From Haladaptatus pallidirubidus (GTDB taxonomy: Archaea; Halobacteriota; Halobacteria; Halobacteriales; Haladaptataceae), in NCBI RefSeq assembly GCF_020700235.1, contig NZ_CP085301.1, forward strand, positions 1,860,001 through 1,924,000: a stretch of 64,000 nucleotides of DNA, written 5' to 3'. Made by a program: the position numbers and the translations under genes. The notes under the pieces were generated by a model. The model ran no database searches. It was not told the DNA's origin and saw nothing but the letters and a program-made list of their open reading frames with translations. Position 1 is the stretch's first letter. Every line of letters begins with the position of its first letter. Positions 56,809 to 64,000 of this stretch are shown here, piece after piece.

Positions 56809-58038
56809 TCACCGTGCCAACGACGCGAGCGCGCCAGCTAACACCTGGGTCGCGGCGGCGCAGTCTTCCCACGTTGTCCATTCTTCCGGATTGTGTGAAA
56901 TGCCATCCCTCGACCGCGCGAAAAGCATCGCCGCGTCGGTCACATCCGCGACGTGCATCGTGTCGTGAGCCGCTCCCGAGTGCATTTCGAGGAGTTCGAT
57001 ATTCGCCGCGTCTCCGGCGTCGTGAACCGCTCGCCGACAGCGGTCGCTCATCTCCGTCGGCTCGAGGTCGAACTCGCGGGCGAAACTCGTCTCCACGCCG
57101 CGCTCCGATTCGAGGCGGGAAAGAGAGTCTCGCGCCAGCGAGACGAGTTCATCCATCGCATCGTAGGACACATCACGAATATCGACGCCCATCTCGACCG
57201 TTCCCGGAACGACGTTCGTCGCGTTGGGACGAACGTTGAGTTTGCCGACTGTGCCGACGGTGGTTTCGCCAACTTCGTTCGCCCCCTCCTCGACATCCCG
57301 TACGAACTCGCTCGCGGCCACCAGCGCGTCGGTTCGTTCCGGCATCGGGGTCGCTCCCGCGTGGTTCGCCTCGCCTAACACTTCGACAGCGCAGTGCGTT
57401 ATTCCGGTAATCGTGGTCACGGTGCCGACCGGGAGGTCGGTGCGTTCGAGTCGCTTGCCCTGTTCGACGTGGAGTTCGAGCCACGAATCCCACTCGCTCG
57501 CGTCGAGTCTTCCCTCGCCATCGAATCCCATCGTTTCCAGCGCGTCCGCGAGCGTTGTCCGGCCGTCAGTCAGCGCGAGCGTCTCTTCGACTGACCGTTC
57601 TCCGACAGCGACGGACGACCCGAGGAGTCCGTCGGCAAATCGCTGGCCTTCCTCCTCCGTGAACGAAACGACCTCTATCGGGCGACTCGGTTCGACGCCG
57701 GAGCCTCGCATCGCCCGAACCGCTTCGAGCGCCGAGTAGACGCCGAGCGGACCGTCGAAAATTCCGCCCTCCGGCACCGAATCGAGGTGGCTCCCGGCGG
57801 CCACTGGCTTCGCATCGCGGGGCGCGCTCTCGGGCGTCCAGCGCCCCGCGATGTTGCCGACCGCATCCACGCGAACGTCGAGTCCGGCGTCTTCCAATCG
57901 CTCTACGAAATACTCGCGCGCCTTTCGGTTCGCTTCCGTTCCGGTGATGACGGTTCGTCCGTTCCCCTCCACGTCGAGCGCCCCAAACTCAGCGTTCGCT
58001 TCGATGTCCTCCCGCAGCCGTTCGCCGTTGATTTCCAT
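56809..58038 (-). CDS. M20-family N-carbamoyl-L-amino-acid hydrolase / allantoate amidohydrolase type
   Basis: A 409-residue zinc hydrolase. GSHLDSVPEGGIFDGPLGVY holds the first metal ligands (HxD and D), VVSFTEEEGQRF the Glu pair, and LELHVEQGKRLE plus SGAAHDTMHVADV the remaining ligands. The dimerisation part (ITHCAVEVLGEANHAGATPM) matches the ureidopropionase / N-carbamoylase group. It would release CO2, NH3 and an amino acid from N-carbamoyl amino acids, the products of hydantoinases such as the one at 28-31.7 kb. The start at 58038 (MEINGERLRED) is preferred. Confidence 0.9.
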   Translation of the reverse strand: MEINGERLREDIEANAEFGALDVEGNGRTVITGTEANRKAREYFVERLEDAGLDVRVDAVGNIAGRWTPESAPRDAKPVAAGSHLDSVPEGGIFDGPLGVYSALEAVRAMRGSGVEPSRPIEVVSFTEEEGQRFADGLLGSSVAVGERSVEETLALTDGRTTLADALETMGFDGEGRLDASEWDSWLELHVEQGKRLERTDLPVGTVTTITGITHCAVEVLGEANHAGATPMPERTDALVAASEFVRDVEEGANEVGETTVGTVGKLNVRPNATNVVPGTVEMGVDIRDVSYDAMDELVSLARDSLSRLESERGVETSFAREFDLEPTEMSDRCRRAVHDAGDAANIELLEMHSGAAHDTMHVADVTDAAMLFARSRDGISHNPEEWTTWEDCAAATQVLAGALASLAR

Positions 58039-58225
58039 GCGTGAATGGTGGTCTGCCGAGGGCAAGAAGTTCGGGGTGGCGGTTCCGGATTGCCAATGGC
58101 CACGAACTCCCGATTGCCGCCTGTTGATTGCCGCGCGTTACCGCTCTCCCTTTCGGCTTATTTTCCGACGTCCGACGGTCGTGCTATGGGGCAGGGTTTA
58201 GGCGATTCACGTGGTACCTGTGGGT

Positions 58226-58972
58226 ATGGCCGCCAGTCACTCGGTGACGAAGTCCGACGAGGGGCCGGGGGACGCCGTGACACTGACCAACGTTCGGAAG
58301 ACGTACCATCTTGGAGAGCCGGTACATGCGCTGGACGGCGTGACGCTGTCGATTCCACGAGGGTCGTACTCCGCTGTCATGGGACCGAGCGGGTCGGGAA
58401 AGAGCACCCTACTCAACCTCATCGGCTGTCTCGACACGCCGACCGAGGGAACAGTTCACGTCAACGGACGGAAGGTGACCGGACTTTCGGAGAGCGAGCG
58501 AACGTCGGTTCGCGGTGAGGAAATCGGATTCATCTTCCAGACGTTCAATCTCATGCCGCGACTGACCGCCCGGGAAAATATCTCCCTCCCGCTCGTCTTT
58601 CAGGGGATTTCCCGCTCGGAGCGACAGGAGCGGGCCGACGACCTTCTTTATAAAGTCGGCCTTCGAGGCCGAGGAGACCACCGCCCGAACGAACTATCGG
58701 GCGGCCAACGCCAGCGCGTCGCCATCGCGCGAGCGCTGGCGAACGACCCTGCCATCCTTCTGGCCGACGAACCGACGGGCAACCTCGACAGCGAAACCGG
58801 CCAACAAATCATGGGCCTGTTCGAGGAACTCAACGACGATGGCCACACCGTGTTGATGGTGACTCACGAGCGCGACATCGCGGAACACGCGGAGCGAATC
58901 GTCCACATCCTCGACGGTACCATCGAGAGCGTGGAGGAAATCGAGGCTCCGCGTCGGGTCGAAGAAGCGTGA
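58226..58972 (+). CDS. ABC transporter ATPase, LolD/MacB type
   Basis: A 248-residue ATP-binding subunit. Walker [11 protein letters not shown]-loop [10 protein letters not shown], signature LSGGQRQR and Walker [17 protein letters not shown] with TNLD-type D-loop, and the H-loop [12 protein letters not shown]. The sequence groups with FtsE/LolD/MacB-type lipoprotein or peptide exporters. No permease gene is adjacent in this window, so it must pair with one elsewhere. The start at 58226 ([13 protein letters not shown]) is chosen; GTG at 58211 is possible. Confidence 0.92.
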   Translation: MAASHSVTKSDEGPGDAVTLTNVRKTYHLGEPVHALDGVTLSIPRGSYSAVMGPSGSGKSTLLNLIGCLDTPTEGTVHVNGRKVTGLSESERTSVRGEEIGFIFQTFNLMPRLTARENISLPLVFQGISRSERQERADDLLYKVGLRGRGDHRPNELSGGQRQRVAIARALANDPAILLADEPTGNLDSETGQQIMGLFEELNDDGHTVLMVTHERDIAEHAERIVHILDGTIESVEEIEAPRRVEEA

Positions 58973-59032
58973 TAAGCAGTTTTGAGGATTCCGACGCCAA
59001 CAGTCAAGCAGTCCCCTTACGAACGCTTCTTC

Positions 59033-59584
59033 ATGGACATCGCGTTCGTCGCGTACGACGGCATGACCGCGCTCGATTTCGTCGGTATTTACGACCCGCT
59101 GACCAGACTCGATACGATGGGGTTCCGCGACGACATGACGTGGGATGTGTGCGCCCGATCCGAGCGCGTCACCGCGAACGCGGGACTCGAAATCGTTCCC
59201 GATGTGGTGGACGAGTCCCTTTCCAACTACGACATGTTGGTCGTGCCGGGCGGGTTCGTTGCCCGTGAACTCGCCGAGGACGACGAGTTTATGCCGTGGT
59301 TGGCAACGGCGGATGCGGAATGGACTGCCTCGGTCTGTACCGGGTCGCTCCTGCTCGGTTCGGCAGGATTTTTGGACGGCAAGCGGGCGACGACGCATCC
59401 CGGCGCCTACGAGCGACTGGCGGAATACTGCGACGTGGTCGAGGAGCGAATCGTCGTCGATAGACGGGTGGCGACAGCGGGCGGCGTCACGTCGGGCATC
59501 GACCTCGGTTTGTGGCTCTGTTCAGAACTGGAAGACGAGGAAACTCGCGAAGCTATCAAAAATCAGATGGACTACCCCTACTAG
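59033..59584 (+). CDS. DJ-1/PfpI-family protein
   Basis: A 183-residue class I glutamine amidotransferase-like protein. MDIAFVAYDGMTALDFVGIY begins the fold, LVVPGGFVARELAED follows, and SVCTGSLLLGSAGFL carries the nucleophile-elbow Cys. The Glu near residue 15 of other members is Asp here (LDFVG). Possible roles are isonitrile hydratase-like enzyme, deglycase-like chaperone or sensor. It lies 60 bp after the ABC gene in the same direction. Confidence 0.88.
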   Translation: MDIAFVAYDGMTALDFVGIYDPLTRLDTMGFRDDMTWDVCARSERVTANAGLEIVPDVVDESLSNYDMLVVPGGFVARELAEDDEFMPWLATADAEWTASVCTGSLLLGSAGFLDGKRATTHPGAYERLAEYCDVVEERIVVDRRVATAGGVTSGIDLGLWLCSELEDEETREAIKNQMDYPY

Positions 59585-59679
59585 CGATGGCCAATTCCGC
59601 CCCCTAACGCCCGGAATCGCTCGTTTTCCACCGACGTTATCTCAGCAGGGTTAAGAGCGACGCCGTCGCGTTGGTGGAT

Positions 59680-61011
59680 ATGCGAGCCTATCGGGCGAAA
59701 GTCGTCGAACCGATTCACCTTCCCGACCGAGACGAACGCGAGGCCAACCTCGAATCCGCGGGATACAACGTGTTCAACCTCGACTCGGAGGACGTTTTCA
59801 TCGACTTGCTGACCGACAGCGGGACGGGGACCATGAGCGACGAGCAGTGGGCCGCGATGATGCGCGGCGACGAGGCGTACGCTGGCAGTGATAGCTTCAA
59901 ACGCCTCCAAGACAGCGTTAGTGACGTGATGGGTTTCGAAAAAATCGTCCCGGCTCACCAGGGCCGCGGTGCCGAAAACGTCCTCTACGGCGTCCTCATC
60001 TCCGAAGGCGACTACGTCCCGAACAACACGCATTTCGACACGACCCGAGCGCACATCGTGAACAACGGCGGGACACCCGTCGATTGTCCGATAGACGTTG
60101 CCGACGACGACCCGTTCAAAGGTAACCTCGACCCCGACAAAGTTCGGGACTTGGCGGGCGACGTCGGCGCTGAAAATATCCCCGTGCTCGTCGTCACCGT
60201 CACGAACAACTCGATGGCTGGCCAACCCGTGAGCGTCGAGAACATCCGCGAGGCGCGCGACGTTGCCGACGAAATCGACGCCACGTTCGTCATCGACGCC
60301 TGTCGATTCGCCGAGAACGCGTACTTCGTCCAACAGCGAGAGGACGAGTTTTCGGACGCGAGCGTCGCCGACATCGCCCGCGAGGAACTCTCTTTCGCCG
60401 ACGCAATCGTCATGAGCGGCAAGAAAGACGCCCTGTCGAACATCGGCGGATTCGTCGGCGTGCGCGACGACTCCTTGTTCGAGGCCACCAAACAGCGCGG
60501 CATCCTCTACGAAGGGTTCACGACCTACGGTGGACTCGCCGGGCGCGACTTGGAAGCCATGGCTGTCGGTCTTCGGGAAGCCGTCACCGAGAGCTACATT
60601 GAATCCCGCGTCGAACAGGTCGCGGAACTCGGCAATCTGCTTCAGGAGGCGGACGTGCCGATTTTCGCCCCGACGGGCGGCCACGCGGTGTACGTGGATG
60701 CCGAGGAGTTCCTCCCCGAAATCCCCCGCGAGCAGTTCCCCGGGCAGGTTCTGACCTGCGAACTCTATCGAGAAGGCGGCGTTCGCGGCGTCGAACTCGG
60801 CGAGTTCGCCTTCCCCGGCGAAGACCGCCCACAACTCGTTCGTCTGTGTCTCCCGCGTCGGTCGTACTTCCGCGATCATCTGGAGCACATCGCGGAATCG
60901 TTCGAGAAGGTCGCCGAGCGACGCGACGAACTCAGGGGGCTAACAGTCGTTTCCGAACCGGAAATGGAGGAACTTCGCCACTTCAGTGCGGAACTCGAAC
61001 CGGTCGAGTAA
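59680..61011 (+). CDS. tnaA: Tryptophanase / beta-tyrosinase-type PLP lyase
   Basis: A 443-residue PLP enzyme that splits tryptophan into indole, pyruvate and ammonia. DLLTDSGTGTMSDEQWAAMM is the N-terminal signature, QGRGAENVLYG the PLP phosphate region, VTNNSMAGQPVS and FVIDACRFAENAYF the cofactor-contacting Asn and Asp-x-x-Arg, and MSGKKDALSNIGGF the Schiff-base lysine. The length is normal (about 445-470). Tyrosine phenol-lyase shares these motifs, but tryptophanase is the usual haloarchaeal member. The start at 59680 (MRAYRAKVV) is preferred to the TTG at 59671. Confidence 0.92.
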   Translation: MRAYRAKVVEPIHLPDRDEREANLESAGYNVFNLDSEDVFIDLLTDSGTGTMSDEQWAAMMRGDEAYAGSDSFKRLQDSVSDVMGFEKIVPAHQGRGAENVLYGVLISEGDYVPNNTHFDTTRAHIVNNGGTPVDCPIDVADDDPFKGNLDPDKVRDLAGDVGAENIPVLVVTVTNNSMAGQPVSVENIREARDVADEIDATFVIDACRFAENAYFVQQREDEFSDASVADIAREELSFADAIVMSGKKDALSNIGGFVGVRDDSLFEATKQRGILYEGFTTYGGLAGRDLEAMAVGLREAVTESYIESRVEQVAELGNLLQEADVPIFAPTGGHAVYVDAEEFLPEIPREQFPGQVLTCELYREGGVRGVELGEFAFPGEDRPQLVRLCLPRRSYFRDHLEHIAESFEKVAERRDELRGLTVVSEPEMEELRHFSAELEPVE

Positions 61012-61067
61012 AAACTAACAGAGGCGGAGAAACGATTATACGTTCCGGACGTGTTTTCTTCTAGAGA

Positions 61068-61402
61068 ATGATGGACGAGGTCGATAATCTGGGATTCGTT
61101 GCGATGAGCGTCCTAGGGGTTCTCATCGTTTCTGAACTCGTCAGTATCGAGGTTACACTCGGTTTGTTCTTGCCGTCAGCCTCGCTACCGGATTCGTTCG
61201 CTATCCATGCGGTCGAAAGTGGTGGGCGTCCGGATGGCTGTTGTTTTCACTTTTCGTTTCCTCGCTTCCGTTCGTTAACAGCAGATCGGTCGCCCTCGGC
61301 GTGTTTTTCGGCGTAGTTGTTTCGGTGGTGACACTCCTGTTTGGCCAATTGGGACTCATCGAGCGGTTTTCGCTGCCGCCGATTCGTAGTAAAAGCAGTT
61401 GA
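61068..61402 (+). pseudogene. Small multi-pass membrane protein gene with one frameshift
   Basis: The first frame gives MMDEVDNLGFVAMSVLGVLI to about 61160; the next frame, shifted by one base, gives VLAVSLATGFVRYPCGRKWW, ASGWLLFSLFVSSLPFVN and VALGVFFGVVVSVVTLLFGQ, ending at 61402. Joined, they make a hydrophobic protein of about 110 residues with four membrane segments. A single-base indel near 61150-61172 explains the break. No family recognised. Confidence 0.7.
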
Positions 61403-61535
61403 AAACGCTCTATTTTAGAGCATTGCGGAATACAGCGTCCTATTGAATCTCCTTCGATAATATTGATCGTTTGCGCAAAAAGTATTTCACCCTCGTGACG
61501 AATTTTCGAGTAGCGGAGTCATCGTGTCCGACAGA

Positions 61536-63020
61536 ATGAGCGTAAACGACACATCCGTGACAGTGCTGTTCACCGTCGATTCACTCCGAGCAGACGCTTT
61601 CACGTCCGACGGTGTCATCGCTACTCTCGGTGAACGGGGAACCGTCTTCGAAAACGCATTCGCTCATGGAAACTGGACGCCGTTCTCGTTTCCGTCGATT
61701 CTCGGTGCGAAACCGGTGTTCACCGATTCGCAGAACATCGGTGTCGCCGATGCCCCGACGCTGGCCGAAACGCTCTCTGATGCGGGCGTTTCGACCGCTG
61801 GTTTCAACGGTGCAAACGGATTTTTAACCGAACATTGGGGCTACGACCGGGGATTCGACGAGTTCGAGACGTTCACCTCCGGAACGGGCGACAGCCTCTA
61901 CAGTAAATATCTCACCGCCCATCCAACCGTGCAGGCGTGGCTTCAAGTCGCGGCGTCGCCGGTTCGGCGACTCCTCGGGAAGGAGGGCGGCGCGCAAAAC
62001 GTCTCACGAATGCTCGATCTGGAACGCAAAGCCATCGACTTCGTGGAACGGGCGGAACCGCCGTTTTTCCTCTGGGTTCACTACATGGACGTTCACACAC
62101 CTTATGTCCCCGCCCCGAAGTTCGTCCGCGACGAAACTGGCGCGAACGTCGGGTCGTTGAAGATGCTTCGCGCCCACCTCCGGGCCGGATTGGGGCGCGA
62201 AGTCGGCGACGACACGCTCTCCGACCTCGAATCGCTGTACCGGGCCGCGGTTCGGCAGGTGGACGCCAGCGTCGGTCGAGTGCTGTCAGCACTCGACCGA
62301 CGCGGATTTCGCGACGATGCTTGCGTCGTCCTCGCGGGCGACCACGGCGAAGAGTTCATGGAACATGGCCATCTGGCGCATTACCCGAAACTGTACGAGG
62401 AACTGACCCACGTCCCGCTTATGGTTCAGCACACAGACGATGAGACAGAGCGCGACGACACCGACACGAAGCAAACCTCCGATGAGAACGGGGTAAAGCA
62501 GGCGGTCGGTCTGGCGTCGATCCCGGCGACCATCTGCGACGCAATGGGCGTCGAGCACGACTTTTCCGCCCCTAGTTTGCTCGACACCGCCGTCGAATCG
62601 AAATCCGAGTCGGAAATCGAATCCGAACCCGAGTGCGAAACCGAACTACAACTCGACATCGAATCCGAGTTCGATTTCGCCTCTGCGCCGGTCACCTCGG
62701 TTGCGGTTCGCGGTGAGCACGTCACCCGCCAACCGATTCCGCGCCGCCTGGACGACGGTGAACTTCTCGTGAGCGCCCGAACCGCCGACTGGTCGTACAT
62801 CTACCACACCGAATCCGAAAATCGAGAACTGTACGATAGACGCCGCGACCCGACCGAACAGGAGAACCAATGGGACGACCATGAAGGATCCGAACTCGCA
62901 AGCCGCCTTCACGATTCGGTCGAAACGCGAATCGAACGAATCGAAACCGACGAGGGCGACGAATCGGGCGAAGTACCGTCCGACGTGACGAACCAGTTGA
63001 AGGCGCTCGGCTATCAGTGA
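61536..63020 (+). CDS. Sulfatase-family hydrolase (second copy)
   Basis: A 494-residue alkaline-phosphatase-superfamily enzyme. VTVLFTVDSLRADAF carries the first metal Asp; GNWTPFSFPSILGAKPVF is the nucleophile region, where Thr/Ser replaces the CxPxR sulfatase motif; LWVHYMDVHTPYVP and VVLAGDHGEEFMEHGHL supply the other ligands. A low-complexity acidic insert (ESKSESEIESEPECETELQL) breaks the C-terminal part. The product ends LKALGYQ. The first ATG is at 61536; GTG at 61524 is an alternative. Only distantly related to the enzyme at 37.6 kb. Confidence 0.85.
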   Translation: MSVNDTSVTVLFTVDSLRADAFTSDGVIATLGERGTVFENAFAHGNWTPFSFPSILGAKPVFTDSQNIGVADAPTLAETLSDAGVSTAGFNGANGFLTEHWGYDRGFDEFETFTSGTGDSLYSKYLTAHPTVQAWLQVAASPVRRLLGKEGGAQNVSRMLDLERKAIDFVERAEPPFFLWVHYMDVHTPYVPAPKFVRDETGANVGSLKMLRAHLRAGLGREVGDDTLSDLESLYRAAVRQVDASVGRVLSALDRRGFRDDACVVLAGDHGEEFMEHGHLAHYPKLYEELTHVPLMVQHTDDETERDDTDTKQTSDENGVKQAVGLASIPATICDAMGVEHDFSAPSLLDTAVESKSESEIESEPECETELQLDIESEFDFASAPVTSVAVRGEHVTRQPIPRRLDDGELLVSARTADWSYIYHTESENRELYDRRRDPTEQENQWDDHEGSELASRLHDSVETRIERIETDEGDESGEVPSDVTNQLKALGYQ

Positions 63021-63170
63021 TTTCTCGGTTTTGAATCGTTTTCACAACTCACGGCGATTCGACTGCCGGACGTTTTAGTCGATAGCCGACGATGCTGATT
63101 CGGGGTGGAACGATGGTAGCACACGATACCCAGCCACGTCGAAATCGGTGGCTATGGCGCGGTTCGAATC

Positions 63171-63683
63171 GTGAACGTCTCGGGGGTTACGACTGATGGC
63201 GCGGTGCTCGTACTCTACGGTTCGACCGAGGGCTAAACCGCGACCATCGCGGAGCGAATCACCGAGATGCTGGACTCCGCGGGTCACGCCCCGACACTGA
63301 TTCACGGCAAGCGCGTTCCCGATGGATTCCGGCTGTCGAAGTACGACGCCGTCGTCGGTGCGTCGGTTCACAGGGGAACCCATCAGCAGTTCGTCACTCA
63401 GTTCGTTCGAAACCACGCAGAGGCGTTGAATCGACTGCCGTCGGCCTTCATCTCGGTGAGTTTGACCGCCGCGGAGGATACCGACGCGGTGCAGGCGACG
63501 GCCAAAAATCTGGTCGCGGAGGTTCTCGCGGATACTGGCTGGCATCCCGATAGCACGGCGGTCGTTCCGGGCGCGCTCAAATACAGCCAATACGGGACGC
63601 TCACGAAACTCGTGATGAAGTACGTCGCAATGAAGATGGGCGGTGGAACGGACTCCTCGCGCGATTATGAGTACACGGACTGA
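63171..63683 (+). pseudogene. HemG-like flavodoxin gene with an in-frame stop
   Basis: From GTG 63171 one frame runs to 63683, broken by TAA at 63234-63236 in the FMN phosphate loop: LVLYGSTEG-stop-TATIAERI. The expected residue is Gln or similar (CAA to TAA). The rest (YDAVVGASVHRGTHQQFVTQ; FISVSLTAAEDTDAV; VPGALKYSQYGTLTKLVMKY) matches flavodoxin-type protoporphyrinogen oxidase HemG, which ends in a hydrophobic KYSQY...MK region. Without read-through the FMN loop is lost. The start codon is uncertain. Confidence 0.75.
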
Positions 63684-63755
63684 GATGATATCGAGGAGTT
63701 CGCAACAGCCTTTGCTCGTTCCCTCGATTGACAAGCGTGTGAAAAATAGACGATA

Positions 63756-63784
63756 AACGGATGGAAAATCGTTTTCTATCCGTT
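63756..63784. terminator. Bidirectional terminator-like hairpin
   Basis: AACGGAT-G-GAAAA-TCG-TTTTC-T-ATCCGTT: a near-perfect stem between the HemG-like pseudogene (stop 63683) and the convergent partial gene (stop 63799). Confidence 0.6.
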
Positions 63785-63798
63785 CTCCGTCCCTCGTT

Positions 63799-64000
63799 TT
63801 AGTTTGGGCTTCGAACCGTAGTACTCAGCAGATTGAGTTCGCTACTGAAGACGGTTGCATCCCCCGAGAACCGCCGTCGGTCGCCCTGACTGAAACTCGC
63901 GTCCCGCGAGAACATTATCGCCGTGATTGCGGCGACCGATCCACCGAGGTCGTAGCGGATGACCCATCCGCTGTAGTCGTCCGGTTGGCTGATTTCGTCC
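63799..64000 (-). CDS. Hypothetical protein, C-terminal 66 residues; partial, cut by the right edge
   Basis: The minus-strand frame ends with a TAA at 63799-63801. The visible part (DEISQPDDYSGWVIRYDLGG, then SVAAITAIMFSRDASFSQGD) is soluble and has no motif I recognise. The gene continues beyond the window. Confidence 0.55.
   Translation of the reverse strand, partial: DEISQPDDYSGWVIRYDLGGSVAAITAIMFSRDASFSQGDRRRFSGDATVFSSELNLLSTTVRSPN

Noticed and set aside
59581..60888. A 435-codon minus-strand frame opposite tryptophanase
   Set aside because: It mirrors the codons of tnaA and has no recognisable domain; tnaA carries all PLP motifs.

Overview
This window comes from a halophilic archaeon (class Halobacteria). 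The evidence is GC-rich DNA, acidic proteins, an archaeal 16S-23S-5S rRNA operon with tandem haloarchaeal promoters, leaderless genes with a TATA element about 27 nt before the start codon, and typical haloarchaeal families: bacterio-opsin-activator (HTH-10) regulators, Lrp-TRASH, a CYP174-like P450, Tat-dependent secreted proteins and a DUF7331-like short protein. The genus cannot be fixed from this sequence alone; something near Haladaptatus is only a guess.

Layout. 0-5.2 kb: the 5' part of a class I ribonucleotide reductase gene behind nrdR (ATGA overlap, two NrdR-like boxes over the TATA element), a methyltransferase, and a 600-residue protein joining a Rieske domain to a large uncharacterised helical domain. 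5.2-6.3 kb: a copper module, Lrp-TRASH regulator plus CopZ-like chaperone. 6.9-12.9 kb: hemE, hemY and hemH around a P450 and an HTH-10 regulator, followed by an HxlR regulator; this gene set fits the coproporphyrin route to heme. 13.3-19.06 kb: the rRNA operon with at least four similar upstream promoters, processing stems, and a 16S-23S spacer that lacks a normal tRNA-Ala but holds a degenerate cloverleaf. 19.2-23.8 kb: a decaying stretch (PQQ-repeat pseudogene, beta-helix protein, Tat-exported GH5-like enzyme, DUF457 pseudogene, 26-bp repeats). 23.9-27.1 kb: CPA2 antiporter-UspA fusion and a cytochrome b C-terminal-type protein. 27.2-33.6 kb: an amide/hydantoin operon (Nramp-like transporter, hyuA, hyuB, Asp/Glu-racemase family) with a ribbon-helix-helix regulator upstream. 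33.9-39.0 kb: membrane proteins, a polysaccharide flippase and a sulfatase-fold protein. 39.2-42.7 kb: a CopB-type copper ATPase with one in-frame stop, and an MFS transporter. 43-50.4 kb: winged-helix protein, trpS, a broken acetyltransferase, a creatininase-family hydrolase next to a second Nramp-like transporter and a TauE/SafE protein, a DHH phosphoesterase and an O-methyltransferase. 50.5-53.4 kb: small or broken genes. 53.6-61 kb: HxlR regulator, AI-2E family permease, HTH-10 regulator, DUF502 protein, M20 N-carbamoyl-amino-acid hydrolase, orphan ABC ATPase, DJ-1 protein, tryptophanase. 61-64 kb: broken membrane protein gene, second sulfatase, broken HemG-like flavodoxin gene, and a gene cut by the right edge.

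Two themes stand out. First, both Nramp-family transporters have lost the metal-binding motifs of TM1 and TM6, and both sit beside cyclic-amide hydrolases; with the M20 hydrolase this suggests uptake and breakdown of hydantoin- or creatinine-like compounds. Second, seven genes are broken. Four of them carry in-frame stop codons; where the lost residue can be inferred (Trp, Trp, Gln), each stop is one C:G to T:A transition. This could be real recent decay or, less likely for the substitutions, sequence error.
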